From Pseudomonas lactis (GTDB lineage Bacteria > Pseudomonadota > Gammaproteobacteria > Pseudomonadales > Pseudomonadaceae): DNA of 64,000 nucleotides. Below are positions 1 through 7,151 of this stretch, piece by piece. Position 1 is the first letter of the stretch. The number at the start of each line of letters is the position of its first letter. The stretch lies in contig NZ_JYLO01000015.1 of assembly GCF_001439845.1 (NCBI RefSeq), forward strand, positions 62,001-126,000, written 5' to 3'. Below the pieces are notes generated by a model. That model did no database searches. It was not told the origin of the DNA and saw only the letters and a list, made by a program, of their open reading frames with translations. The position numbers and the translations under genes are program-made.

Positions 1-245
1 ACACCGCCATGAAAATGCTGCGGGCCAAGTTGTACGAGCAGGAAATGCAGAAGCGCAACGCCGCTTCCCAGGCGCTGGAAGACACCAAGTCGGATATCGG
101 CTGGGGTCACCAGATCCGTTCGTACGTGCTCGATGCCTCGCGGATCAAGGATCTGCGCACTAACATCGAACGCAGCGACTGCGACAAGGTACTCGACGGC
201 GATATCGACGAATACCTGGAAGCCAGCCTGAAATCCGGCCTCTAA
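1..245 (+). CDS. prfB: Peptide chain release factor 2, C-terminal end (partial)
   Basis: This is the last ~80 residues of RF2, which releases finished peptides at UGA and UAA codons. The reading frame is already open at the first base of the window, so the start, the tripeptide anticodon region and the GGQ loop lie upstream and cannot be checked. The visible part carries the class I release-factor signature GWGHQIRSYVL at about residues 30-40 of the fragment, followed by the conserved D-x-RT segment, and stops at TAA 243-245. It lies just upstream of lysS in the same orientation, a common arrangement in gamma-proteobacteria. The usual RF2 programmed frameshift site would be near the missing 5' end. 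Confidence 0.93.
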   Translation, partial: TAMKMLRAKLYEQEMQKRNAASQALEDTKSDIGWGHQIRSYVLDASRIKDLRTNIERSDCDKVLDGDIDEYLEASLKSGL

Positions 246-251
246 TACCCT

Positions 252-277
252 CTGTGGGAGCGGGCTTGCCCGCGATC
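252..277. repeat. Single REP element
   Basis: This is one copy of the GTGGGAGCGGGCTTGCCCGCGAT repeat in the 79-bp gap between prfB and lysS. The inner part forms a short hairpin (GCGGGC/GCCCGC). A second small hairpin (CCCCGCC/GGCTGGGG) follows at about 279-297. Copies of the same family recur at 4034, 17612, 25242, 48634 and 55471. Confidence 0.75.
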
Positions 278-324
278 CCCCGCCGAAGGCTGGGGGCAAC
301 GAACCTGATGGAATATTTAAAGAC

Positions 325-1827
325 ATGAGCGACCAACAACTCGACCCGCAAGCCCTGCAACAGGAAGAAAACTCCCTGATCGCCCTGCGCAAGGAAAAGC
401 TTGCTGCCGAGCGCGCCAAGGGTAACGCCTTCCCCAACGACTTCCGCCGCGACAACTACTGCGATGCCTTGCAGAAGCAATACGCGGACAAGACCAAGGA
501 AGAACTGGCAGAGGCTGCGATCCCGGTCAAGGTGGCAGGTCGCATCATGCTCAACCGTGGCTCGTTCATGGTGATCCAGGACATGACCGGTCGCATCCAG
601 GTCTACGTCAACCGCAAGACCCTGTCCGAAGAAACCCTGGCCTCGGTGAAAACCTGGGACATGGGCGATATCATCGCAGCCGAAGGCACCCTGGCCCGTT
701 CCGGCAAGGGCGACCTGTACGTCGAGATGACCAACGTGCGCCTGCTGACCAAGTCCCTGCGCCCGCTGCCAGACAAGCACCACGGCCTGACCGACACCGA
801 ACAGCGCTATCGCCAGCGCTACGTTGACCTGATCGTCAACGAAGACGTGCGCCAGACCTTCCGCGTGCGCTCGCAAGTCATTGCTCACATCCGCAGCTTC
901 CTGATGCAGCGTGACTTCCTGGAAGTCGAAACCCCGATGCTGCAGACCATCCCGGGTGGTGCCGCAGCCAAGCCGTTCGAAACCCACCACAACGCGCTGG
1001 ACATGGAAATGTTCCTGCGTATCGCGCCGGAGCTGTACCTCAAGCGCCTGGTGGTTGGCGGCTTCGAGAAAGTGTTCGAGATCAACCGCAACTTCCGTAA
1101 CGAAGGCGTCTCGACCCGTCACAACCCAGAATTCACCATGTTGGAGTTCTACCAGGCCTACGCCGACTACGAAGACAACATGGACCTGACCGAAGAGCTG
1201 TTCCGCGAGCTGGCACAGCTGGTGCTGGGCAGCACTGACGTGCCGTACGGCGACAAGGTGTTCCACTTCGGCGAGCCGTTCGTGCGCCTGTCGGTGTTCG
1301 ACTCGATCCTCAAGTACAACCCCGAGCTGACCGCTGACGACCTCAACGACATCGACAAGGCCCGTGCCATTGCCAAGAAAGCCGGCGCCAAGGTGCTGGG
1401 CTTCGAAGGCCTGGGCAAGCTGCAGGTGATGATTTTCGAAGAGCTGGTGGAGCACAAGCTGGAACAGCCGCACTTCATTACCCAGTACCCGTTCGAAGTG
1501 TCGCCGCTGGCCCGTCGCAACGACGACAACCCGAACGTCACCGACCGTTTCGAGTTGTTCATTGGTGGCCGCGAAATCGCCAACGCCTATTCCGAGCTTA
1601 ACGACGCGGAAGACCAGGCCGAGCGTTTCATGGCCCAGGTGGCCGACAAGGACGCCGGTGACGACGAAGCCATGCACTACGATGCCGACTTCGTACGGGC
1701 CCTGGAATACGGCATGCCGCCCACTGCCGGTGAAGGCATCGGCATCGACCGTCTGGTGATGTTGTTGACCAACTCGCCGTCGATCCGCGATGTGATCCTG
1801 TTCCCGCACATGCGGCCACAAGCGTAA
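325..1827 (+). CDS. lysS: Lysyl-tRNA synthetase, class II
   Basis: The enzyme charges tRNA-Lys with lysine using ATP. The 500-residue length is normal for bacterial class II LysRS. An N-terminal OB-fold anticodon-binding domain covers roughly residues 60-165 (GRIMLNRGSFMVIQDMTGRIQ). The catalytic core has motif 2 around residues 250-285 (FEINRNFRNEG, then RHNPEFTMLEFYQAY) and motif 3 near residue 470 (GIGIDRLVMLL). It starts at ATG 325, which gives the family N-terminus MSDQQLD, and is followed by a strong terminator. It probably shares transcripts with prfB upstream. Confidence 0.97.
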   Translation: MSDQQLDPQALQQEENSLIALRKEKLAAERAKGNAFPNDFRRDNYCDALQKQYADKTKEELAEAAIPVKVAGRIMLNRGSFMVIQDMTGRIQVYVNRKTLSEETLASVKTWDMGDIIAAEGTLARSGKGDLYVEMTNVRLLTKSLRPLPDKHHGLTDTEQRYRQRYVDLIVNEDVRQTFRVRSQVIAHIRSFLMQRDFLEVETPMLQTIPGGAAAKPFETHHNALDMEMFLRIAPELYLKRLVVGGFEKVFEINRNFRNEGVSTRHNPEFTMLEFYQAYADYEDNMDLTEELFRELAQLVLGSTDVPYGDKVFHFGEPFVRLSVFDSILKYNPELTADDLNDIDKARAIAKKAGAKVLGFEGLGKLQVMIFEELVEHKLEQPHFITQYPFEVSPLARRNDDNPNVTDRFELFIGGREIANAYSELNDAEDQAERFMAQVADKDAGDDEAMHYDADFVRALEYGMPPTAGEGIGIDRLVMLLTNSPSIRDVILFPHMRPQA

Positions 1828-1842
1828 CCGTAGCGAAATCCG

Positions 1843-1870
1843 AAGCCGCCTTTTATAAGGCGGCTTTTTT
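1843..1870 (+). terminator. Rho-independent terminator after lysS
   Basis: A GCCGCC/GGCGGC stem with a TTTTATAA-type loop is followed by a run of Ts, 15 bases after the lysS stop codon. Confidence 0.9.
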
Positions 1871-1900
1871 ATGTGGCCTGTTCAAGTGGTGCTCGTCAGT

Positions 1901-1951
1901 GATCGTTCCCACGCTCCGCGTGGGAATGCACCCTGTGACGCTCCGCGTCAC
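1901..1951. repeat. Palindromic repeat, half unit
   Basis: Two adjacent hairpins (TTCCCACGC-TCC-GCGTGGGAA, then GTGACGC-TCC-GCGTCAC) form a unit that begins GATCGTTCCC. A diverged full palindromic version lies at 63837-63944 at the other end of the window, so this is a dispersed family distinct from the GTGGGAGC REPs. The following regulator gene starts directly after it. Confidence 0.7.
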
Positions 1952-1970
1952 CTCTAAAGGAAGAAGTGTG

Positions 1971-2687
1971 GTGAACCGCGTAATAGCTCAAGAAGGTGCC
2001 GCCGGCATTGCTGCTGCCGTGGCTGAAAGCGTTCAGTACCAGGGCCGCAAGGCCAGTCGGCGGGGCAGCGAGCAACGCCGGCAAGACATTCTCGATGCGG
2101 CCATGCGTATCGTCGTGCGCGATGGCGTGCGGGCCGTGCGTCACCGGGCAGTGGCGGCAGAGGCGGGGGTGCCGCTGTCGGCCACCACCTATTACTTCAA
2201 AGACATCGACGACCTGCTCACCGACACCTTCGCCCAGTACGTGGAACGCAGCGCCGCGTTCATGGGCAAGCTGTGGGTACGTAACGAAGGCCTGTTACGC
2301 GAAATGGTCGCCTATGGCGACGGCAGCCCGGAGTCGCGCTCGCAACTGGCCGATGACATCGCGCGCCTGACCGCCGACTATGTGCTACGCCAACTGACCA
2401 ATCGCCGCGAATACCTGATGGCCGAACAGGCCTTTCGCCAGGAAGCCCTGCTCAACCCACGCCTGGCCGAACTGGTACGCTCCCATCAACAGATCTTGTT
2501 GCAGGGCACCGGGCAGTTTTTCCAGGTATTGGGTTCCCGTGAGCCGCAGCAGGATGCCAAGGTGTTGACGGCTATCATCAGTCGGATGGAATATCAGGGC
2601 CTGTTGGGCGGCGCAGAGCCTCTGACCGGGGAAGAGATGCTTGAAATCCTCAAGCGCTACATGCACCTGGTATTGGCCTCGGTCTGA
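1971..2687 (+). CDS. TetR/AcrR family transcriptional regulator
   Basis: This 238-residue protein has the TetR DNA-binding domain at about residues 30-75: RRQDILDAAMRIVVRDGV, then the helix-turn-helix region AVAAEAGVPLSATTYYFKD, in which YYFKD is the family hallmark. The C-terminal half is helical and would bind a ligand that cannot be predicted. I chose GTG 1971 (next to GTG 1968) because AGGAAG at 1958-1963 lies 7 bases upstream; the frame is open further 5' but that part reads through the palindromic repeat. It is followed at 52 bp by the QEGLA-motif gene, its most likely partner or target. The effector is unknown. Confidence 0.85.
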   Translation: MNRVIAQEGAAGIAAAVAESVQYQGRKASRRGSEQRRQDILDAAMRIVVRDGVRAVRHRAVAAEAGVPLSATTYYFKDIDDLLTDTFAQYVERSAAFMGKLWVRNEGLLREMVAYGDGSPESRSQLADDIARLTADYVLRQLTNRREYLMAEQAFRQEALLNPRLAELVRSHQQILLQGTGQFFQVLGSREPQQDAKVLTAIISRMEYQGLLGGAEPLTGEEMLEILKRYMHLVLASV

Positions 2688-2739
2688 CAGCGTTCGATGA
2701 AAGCCTGATAACGTTCAACGTTTAAAGAGGAAGCACCGG

Positions 2740-4017
2740 GTGGACGATTACCAGCAGACGATACGCACCTTGTCCGATCGCATTGTGCTGGCGCAAACAC
2801 CGATCCGCGTCCTTGATGCGGTGAAATGGGACGAGAACATTCGCCAGGGATTCCTCAAGGCCAAAGGCAAGGCGATGCCTGCCGTAGACCGTGATTACTA
2901 CCTGAGCCGGCCGCTGTCGTTCGATTCCAGTGCGGTGAAGCTAGAGTTCCAGAACATCGAGCGCGACATCACTCGACGCCTTGGGCAATTCAGTCCGGTG
3001 GGGCAGATCATGCGGCGCATGTGCCGCGAATACCGGATGGTGGTGCGCATGCTTGAAGCGCGCGGCACCGAGGACTTCGGCCTGATTTCCCAAGAGCTGT
3101 ACGGCGCCGCCTCCGATGCGTTCCACGCTGGCGACCCGACCCTGGCCGACCTTGGCCTGATGCTCTCCGACTACCTCAACAACATCGACGGTCGGGGTGA
3201 CCTCAAGGACGAAGCCAAGACCCTCACCGCCAAAGATGCGGTCAGCCTGCTGCAAACCCGCCTCAACAAGGTGTTTGGCGAAGCCGAAGAGACCATCCGC
3301 GTATTCGAGTCCGACGGCATCGTCGCCGACGCGGCGGCGGGCGCCGACTACATCAAGATCCGCGCCGACGCGATGTTCAACGACCGCGACGTTCGCGCCC
3401 TCGAAGTGCATGAAGGGTTGGTGCATGTGGGCACCACCCTCAACGGCCAGAACCAGCCGATCTGCACGTTCCTGTCCAAGGGCCCGCCGTCGTCCACCGT
3501 CACCCAGGAAGGCCTGGCGATCCTGATGGAAATCATCACGTTTGCTTCCTACCCCAGCCGCCTGCGCAAACTCACCAACCGGACACGCGCCATCCATATG
3601 GTGGAGGAGGGGGCCGACTTCCTGCAGGTGTTCGAGTTCTTCCGCGAGCAAGGCTTTGAAATGGCCGAAAGCTATGGGAATGCCAGCCGGGTATTCCGTG
3701 GTTCGGTGCCCACCGGTCTGCCATTTACCAAGGATTTGTCCTACCTCAAGGGCTTTATCATGGTCTACAACTACATTCAGCTCGCCGTACGTAAAGGCAA
3801 GCTGGAACAGGTGCCGCTGCTGTTCTGCGGCAAGACCACCCTTGAGGACATGCGCACCCTGCGCCAATTGGTCGACGAAGGCCTGGTGGTGCCGCCCAAG
3901 TATTTGCCGGAGCAGTTTCGCGACATGAACGCGCTGGCGGCCTGGATGTGCTTCTCCAACTTCCTCAACCACTTGAGCCTGGACCGGATCGAGGCGGATT
4001 ACTCCAATATCCTCTGA
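2740..4017 (+). CDS. QEGLA-motif (DUF1704/MATCAP-like) metallopeptidase-like protein
   Basis: This 425-residue cytoplasmic protein belongs to the family named flavohemoglobin expression-modulating QEGLA motif protein (DUF1704). The name-giving QEGLA is at residues 256-260. About 30 residues earlier, HEGLVH (residues 224-229) has the HExxxH spacing of a gluzincin-like zinc site; the eukaryotic DUF1704 member MATCAP is a tubulin tyrosine carboxypeptidase. A bacterial peptidase activity is inferred, not shown here. Translation starts at GTG 2740 with AAAGAGGA upstream. It follows the TetR gene on the same strand, so the two may be co-transcribed. The substrate is unknown. Confidence 0.8.
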   Translation: MDDYQQTIRTLSDRIVLAQTPIRVLDAVKWDENIRQGFLKAKGKAMPAVDRDYYLSRPLSFDSSAVKLEFQNIERDITRRLGQFSPVGQIMRRMCREYRMVVRMLEARGTEDFGLISQELYGAASDAFHAGDPTLADLGLMLSDYLNNIDGRGDLKDEAKTLTAKDAVSLLQTRLNKVFGEAEETIRVFESDGIVADAAAGADYIKIRADAMFNDRDVRALEVHEGLVHVGTTLNGQNQPICTFLSKGPPSSTVTQEGLAILMEIITFASYPSRLRKLTNRTRAIHMVEEGADFLQVFEFFREQGFEMAESYGNASRVFRGSVPTGLPFTKDLSYLKGFIMVYNYIQLAVRKGKLEQVPLLFCGKTTLEDMRTLRQLVDEGLVVPPKYLPEQFRDMNALAAWMCFSNFLNHLSLDRIEADYSNIL

Positions 4018-4033
4018 GCACAGCAATGCTATT

Positions 4034-4133
4034 TGTAGGAGCGAGCTTGCTCGCGAAGAACGCTCAGGCACCGCGTTTCTTCAGTATTAGCGCGTTATCG
4101 TTGACGATCTTCGCGAGCAAGCTCGCTCCTACA
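4034..4133. repeat. Inverted REP pair (REPIN)
   Basis: Two perfect 26-bp inverted arms, TGTAGGAGCGAGCTTGCTCG plus 6 more bases at 4034-4059 and its complement at 4108-4133, flank a 48-bp spacer. Transcribed, the pair would fold into one long hairpin between the QEGLA gene and the hydrolase gene. The TGTAGGAGCGAGC variant differs from the GTGGGAGC copies elsewhere. Confidence 0.85.
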
Positions 4134-4149
4134 GTGGGCGTCAATCACC

Positions 4150-5070
4150 ATGAGGCTTCAACGGATGAGAATCCTCGGCATTTTATGCCTGCTACTCACA
4201 TTGAACGGCTGCAGCTCCTTACTGTTCTACCCCGAGCCCGGCCTGCCCTTCACCCCGGAAAAAGCCCACCTGCAATACCGCGACGTCACGCTCACCACCG
4301 CAGACGGGGTGAAGCTGCTCGCTTGGTGGTTGCCAGCCAAAGCGGGTGTGCCACTCAAAGGCACCATCCTGCATTTGCACGGCAACGGCGGTAACCTCGC
4401 CTGGCACCTGGGGGGCAGTTGGTGGTTGCCGGAGCAGGGTTATCAAGTGTTGTTGCTGGACTATCGCGGCTATGGGCTGTCGGAAGGCAAGCCATCGTTG
4501 CCGGCGGTCTACCAGGATATCGACGCCGCATTCGGCTGGATCGACAAGGCGCCTGAAACCCAGGGTAAACCGCTGATTATTCTCGGGCAAAGCCTGGGCG
4601 GTGCACTGGCGGTGCATTACCTGGCAGCCCACCCGGAGCGTCAAGCCCAACTCAAAGCTCTGGTACTGGACGGCGTGCCAGCCAGTTATCGTGACGTAGG
4701 ACAATTCGCCTTGAGCACTTCCTGGTTAACCTGGCCGTTGCAGGTGCCGCTGTCATGGCTGGTGCCCGACGCCGACAGTGCGATCAATGCCATGCCCCGC
4801 GTGACCGGCGTGCCCAAGCTGCTGTTCCACAGCCTGGATGATCCCATCGTGCCGGTGGCCAATGGCATCCGCCTGTATCAGGCCGCACCGCCGCCCAGGG
4901 TGTTGCAACTGACCCGTGGCGGCCATGTGCAGACCTTTGCCGATAAAACCTGGCAGACCGTGATGCTGCGTTACCTGGACGACCCGCAGCACTTCAACGG
5001 CTTGCGCCGCCTGGGCGAAATTCCGAATTACCCTATTCCTAAAGTTGATTCATCAGAGAGCCCGCAATGA
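4150..5070 (+). CDS. Lipoprotein alpha/beta hydrolase
   Basis: This 306-residue alpha/beta-hydrolase resembles the YfhR/BEM46 group. An N-terminal lipoprotein signal ends in LTLNGC with the lipidated Cys at residue 21, which puts the enzyme in the periplasm on a membrane anchor. The oxyanion-hole segment HGNGGN starts at residue 77 and the nucleophile elbow is GQSLGG with Ser148. A later Asp (LDDPIVP) and His (GGHVQ) complete the likely triad. ATG 4150 was chosen because it gives the short signal peptide. The stop overlaps the next start as ATGA, so the two genes are translationally coupled. The substrate is unknown. Confidence 0.85.
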   Translation: MRLQRMRILGILCLLLTLNGCSSLLFYPEPGLPFTPEKAHLQYRDVTLTTADGVKLLAWWLPAKAGVPLKGTILHLHGNGGNLAWHLGGSWWLPEQGYQVLLLDYRGYGLSEGKPSLPAVYQDIDAAFGWIDKAPETQGKPLIILGQSLGGALAVHYLAAHPERQAQLKALVLDGVPASYRDVGQFALSTSWLTWPLQVPLSWLVPDADSAINAMPRVTGVPKLLFHSLDDPIVPVANGIRLYQAAPPPRVLQLTRGGHVQTFADKTWQTVMLRYLDDPQHFNGLRRLGEIPNYPIPKVDSSESPQ

Positions 5071-5393
5071 GCGAAGAACGCAACATGATCCCGCTGATTC
5101 TCACCGGCATCGGCACCATCATCGGTACCGTTGGCTGCCTGTGGTACTACGGCTACCTGCACTTTGCCAAGCCGGAAGATGCGTTGCTGCTCAGCGACTT
5201 CACCATGCTCAAGACCGTGCCGGGTGAGGATTACAAGGTCTCCCTGACCCCAGCGGCGCAAGTGGCGCAGTGCGTTGACGGCGTGTTGGTGATGTTTGAT
5301 ACCGAACAGAAAGGCTTGAGCGGCGTGCTGGTGAACAATAAGAAGCAGGCCGTGCGTTGCATGGGCCAGGAAACCCCGCAGTTGCAACAGTGA
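5067..5393 (+). CDS. Small single-pass membrane protein, unknown function
   Basis: This 108-residue protein has one clear membrane segment at about residues 8-28 (IPLILTGIGTIIGTVGCLWYY) and a soluble tail of ~80 residues with two cysteines (QCVDG and RCMGQ) that could form a disulfide if the tail is periplasmic. It overlaps the lipoprotein hydrolase gene by four bases (ATGA), so they form an operon and may work together at the envelope. I do not recognise a named family. Confidence 0.8.
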   Translation: MSEERNMIPLILTGIGTIIGTVGCLWYYGYLHFAKPEDALLLSDFTMLKTVPGEDYKVSLTPAAQVAQCVDGVLVMFDTEQKGLSGVLVNNKKQAVRCMGQETPQLQQ

Positions 5394-5474
5394 GCCTGGG
5401 TTTTTGCGTGGTATGAAAAATACCGTTGAGTTTCCCGGTTAGTCGTTCAGGGACCGCCCGAACTTTTATAGGCT

Positions 5475-5502
5475 GGAACCATCTTCGCTCGTGCGCCACA
5501 GA
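5475..5502 (+). promoter_or_regulatory. hrp box 1 (HrpL/RspL promoter)
   Basis: GGAACC at 5475-5480, a 15-base spacer and CCACAGA at 5496-5502 match the HrpL consensus GGAAC(C/T)-N15/16-CCACNNA without mismatch. Transcription would start near 5508, leaving about 55 bases before the ATG at 5564. Confidence 0.85.
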
Positions 5503-5563
5503 TGATGGACTGATTGGTTTGGCTGATCAGTCCACTTTATTTATCACTCTGGAGTACGAGTTT

Positions 5564-5938
5564 ATGGATGGTATTGGCGCAGCACCTTCAGTTGGCGCGG
5601 GCAATTCGGGAGGCATCCAGGGACCTTCGCAAGGTCTTGATCAGCAAATTCAGCAGCTCCGGGAGAAAATTCAAGCTAAAAGCGGTGAGGGTTCCCAAGA
5701 TTCCGGTTCCGGTTCCGGTGGTTCCGGTGGCTCTCAAGGGGCGGGAGGCGCTCAGGGTTCCAATGGCTCCCAAGGCGCTGGTGGGGATGAGAGTCTTGAA
5801 GAGTTGCTCAAAAAACTGGTGAAACTGATGGCAGAAGAAAAAGCGGCCCAAGGGGCACAAGGCGGTGAAAGTGGCGCATCGGGCCAAGGCCAAATCCAGA
5901 TGGGCGGCGGTGAGAGTCAAGGCTCGATCAACTACTGA
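5564..5938 (+). CDS. Harpin-like glycine-rich protein, hrp-box controlled
   Basis: This 124-residue protein has about 27% glycine plus many Ser, Gln and Ala residues, and no Cys, Trp, Phe, His or Thr. That composition, with two amphipathic helices (residues 25-39 LDQQIQQLREKIQAK; residues 77-95 SLEELLKKLVKLMAEEKAA) separated by a Gly/Ser/Gln linker, is typical of harpins, the helper proteins secreted by Hrp type III systems. The start is ATG 5564 with GGAG at 5551-5554; a longer open frame upstream would run through the promoter. A perfect hrp box lies upstream and a terminator follows. There is no signal peptide. Calling it a secreted harpin is inference. Confidence 0.72.
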   Translation: MDGIGAAPSVGAGNSGGIQGPSQGLDQQIQQLREKIQAKSGEGSQDSGSGSGGSGGSQGAGGAQGSNGSQGAGGDESLEELLKKLVKLMAEEKAAQGAQGGESGASGQGQIQMGGGESQGSINY

Positions 5939-5952
5939 TCGGCAACCCTACA

Positions 5953-5980
5953 AAAACCCGCCTTTTAGCGGCGGGTTTTT
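5953..5980 (+). terminator. Rho-independent terminator after harpin-like gene
   Basis: A CCCGCC/GGCGGG stem flanked by an A run and a T run lies 15 bases after the stop. It isolates the harpin-like gene from the next hrp-box unit. Confidence 0.88.
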
Positions 5981-6031
5981 CATATCAGCGGCCTCACGGT
6001 CATCATCGCGGATCTCGTAACGAAATTGTTT

Positions 6032-6059
6032 GGAACCCAATTGCATCAGGTGCCACAAA
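6032..6059 (+). promoter_or_regulatory. hrp box 2 (HrpL/RspL promoter)
   Basis: GGAACC at 6032-6037, a 15-base spacer and CCACAAA at 6053-6059 match the HrpL consensus exactly. The predicted start of transcription near 6065 is about 30 bases before GTG 6097. Confidence 0.83.
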
Positions 6060-6096
6060 AGGCAATGTAATTACGCAAAGTGGGGGCGGGAAGGCA

Positions 6097-6282
6097 GTGA
6101 TAAGAATTGATGCGATTTGCAATATGCTGGCCATGGCCAGGGCGCATCAGGCGTTGGAACGGGCGGATGCGCAAGAACAGGCGCGTAATCAGTTGGCAGG
6201 TTGCTCGTCTGATACCTCCTCTCATAACAAAAAGATAACGCCGCCAGATGAAGATACTGATCGCAAGATCAAGTTTCCCTAG
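6097..6282 (+). CDS. Small hrp-box-controlled protein, unknown function
   Basis: A 61-residue frame runs from GTG 6097 to TAG 6280-6282, with a helical Ala/Gln-rich middle (residues 10-34, MLAMARAHQALERADAQEQA) and a charged Pro/Asp/Lys tail. It sits alone between a perfect hrp box and its own terminator, which argues that a short product or RNA is really made. The start is uncertain: GGGAAGG at 6088-6094 is only two bases from the GTG, and ATG 6124 is an alternative without a good ribosome site. The frame also stays open upstream through the promoter, so a decayed longer gene is possible. I recognise no family. Confidence 0.45.
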   Translation: MIRIDAICNMLAMARAHQALERADAQEQARNQLAGCSSDTSSHNKKITPPDEDTDRKIKFP

Positions 6283-6284
6283 TC

Positions 6285-6317
6285 AAAAAAACCACCGTTA
6301 CTGGTGGTTTTTTTTCG
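6285..6317 (+). terminator. Rho-independent terminator after the 61-residue gene
   Basis: An A run, an ACCACC-GTTACT-GGTGGT hairpin and eight Ts follow the stop codon by two bases. Confidence 0.9.
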
Positions 6318-6400
6318 TTTCAATCTTATCCATCAGCGATAGACGACCGGCTTGGGCGACCAACAGGTGAGCCCCTACTTATATCAGGATTATACCGTTG

Positions 6401-6428
6401 GGAACTGATAGACGTAGCCGACCACTCT
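6401..6428 (+). promoter_or_regulatory. hrp box 3 (HrpL/RspL promoter)
   Basis: GGAACT at 6401-6406, a 15-base spacer and CCACTCT at 6422-6428 fit the HrpL pattern; only the last base of CCACNNA differs. Transcription would start near 6434. Confidence 0.72.
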
Positions 6429-6483
6429 TATAGTTGCCAGGAGTTTAAACCTGGGCGTGTGGGAAATCATTTGGAGTCAAGGA

Positions 6484-6981
6484 ATGAGGTTAGATTCATT
6501 TTTCAATACAGCGCTCACGAATACCATGGGGGTCATGTCCAATACATGGAACGCTGTCACGGGGCAGCGTATGGGGTGGAGATACCCTCAAGTGGGTAAA
6601 ACCTATAACTACAATCACTATCAATCGAGTCGGCGTCCACGGTATGCCGGAACTCAACCTTTGAATCGTGGAACCGTTCGCTACATGGGGCCGCCACCGC
6701 GTACTCAGGCGACGGCTTCACAGCCGCCTACGATCAACTACGTGACCTATGTATTCAATACTAATTATGTGACGGTCGGTGGCGTAAAATCGGCGCAAGT
6801 GGGTGTGCATATCAATAACGGTAATAACAGCATGAATGACGGTAACTTCGGCAATTACGGCAATAACGGTAATAGCGGAAGCCACAGTGGTTATTCCAAT
6901 CACGGCAGTAACGGCAATCGTCAATTGACCTCCAGGCATAGCCCGGTCGGTAATGGCCATGCTCGGCGCCTTCAAGATTGA
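6484..6981 (+). CDS. Asn/Gly-rich repeat protein A, hrp-box controlled
   Basis: This 165-residue protein has a hydrophilic N-terminal half with Arg/Tyr/Pro patches, then a short Val/Thr/Asn stretch (about residues 82-108, including NYVTYVFNTNYVTVGG), then a low-complexity Asn/Gly tail. The tail contains one copy of the module NYGNNGNSGxxxxYxNxGxNGN (bases 6853-6918) that occurs twice in the protein encoded at 7152. I chose ATG 6484 because GGAG at 6473-6476 lies 7 bases upstream; GTG 6457 would add nine residues. There is no signal peptide or membrane segment. The gene is more A+T-rich than its neighbours, which suggests transfer. A role as type III secreted protein is inferred from the promoter. 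Confidence 0.65.
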   Translation: MRLDSFFNTALTNTMGVMSNTWNAVTGQRMGWRYPQVGKTYNYNHYQSSRRPRYAGTQPLNRGTVRYMGPPPRTQATASQPPTINYVTYVFNTNYVTVGGVKSAQVGVHINNGNNSMNDGNFGNYGNNGNSGSHSGYSNHGSNGNRQLTSRHSPVGNGHARRLQD

Positions 6982-7042
6982 AACAAACAATGTGACTGCG
7001 TTGCTGTGCATATTTTGATGTGGTTTTTAGAGTGTTCGCAGT

Positions 7043-7070
7043 GGAACTGCTCGCAGCGATTCTTCACTTA
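7043..7070 (+). promoter_or_regulatory. hrp box 4 (HrpL/RspL promoter)
   Basis: GGAACT at 7043-7048, a 15-base spacer and TCACTTA at 7064-7070 match the HrpL consensus with one mismatch (T for the first C of CCAC). The predicted transcript start near 7076 leaves a leader of about 75 bases to ATG 7152. Confidence 0.7.
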
Positions 7071-7151
7071 AAGGGACGATGCACTGCGCAGCATGCAGCT
7101 TATGTGTCGTCAATGCATACACTATTATTAAATTTTGACAGGGAAGATAAG

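Noticed and set aside
160..1821. 553-codon open frame antisense to lysS
   Set aside because: It mirrors a conserved lysS gene on the other strand, is rich in Val, His, Gln and Leu as high-GC antisense frames are, and has no ribosome site or family signature.
4034..4133. REP pair as a CRISPR-like repeat
   Set aside because: There are only two arms and they are inverted, with no regular spacers or cas genes.
5941..6096. Coding continuation upstream of GTG 6097 (a longer or truncated gene)
   Set aside because: The frame is open, but it crosses a terminator and an exact hrp box, so the upstream part is more likely promoter. A decayed longer gene cannot be fully excluded.
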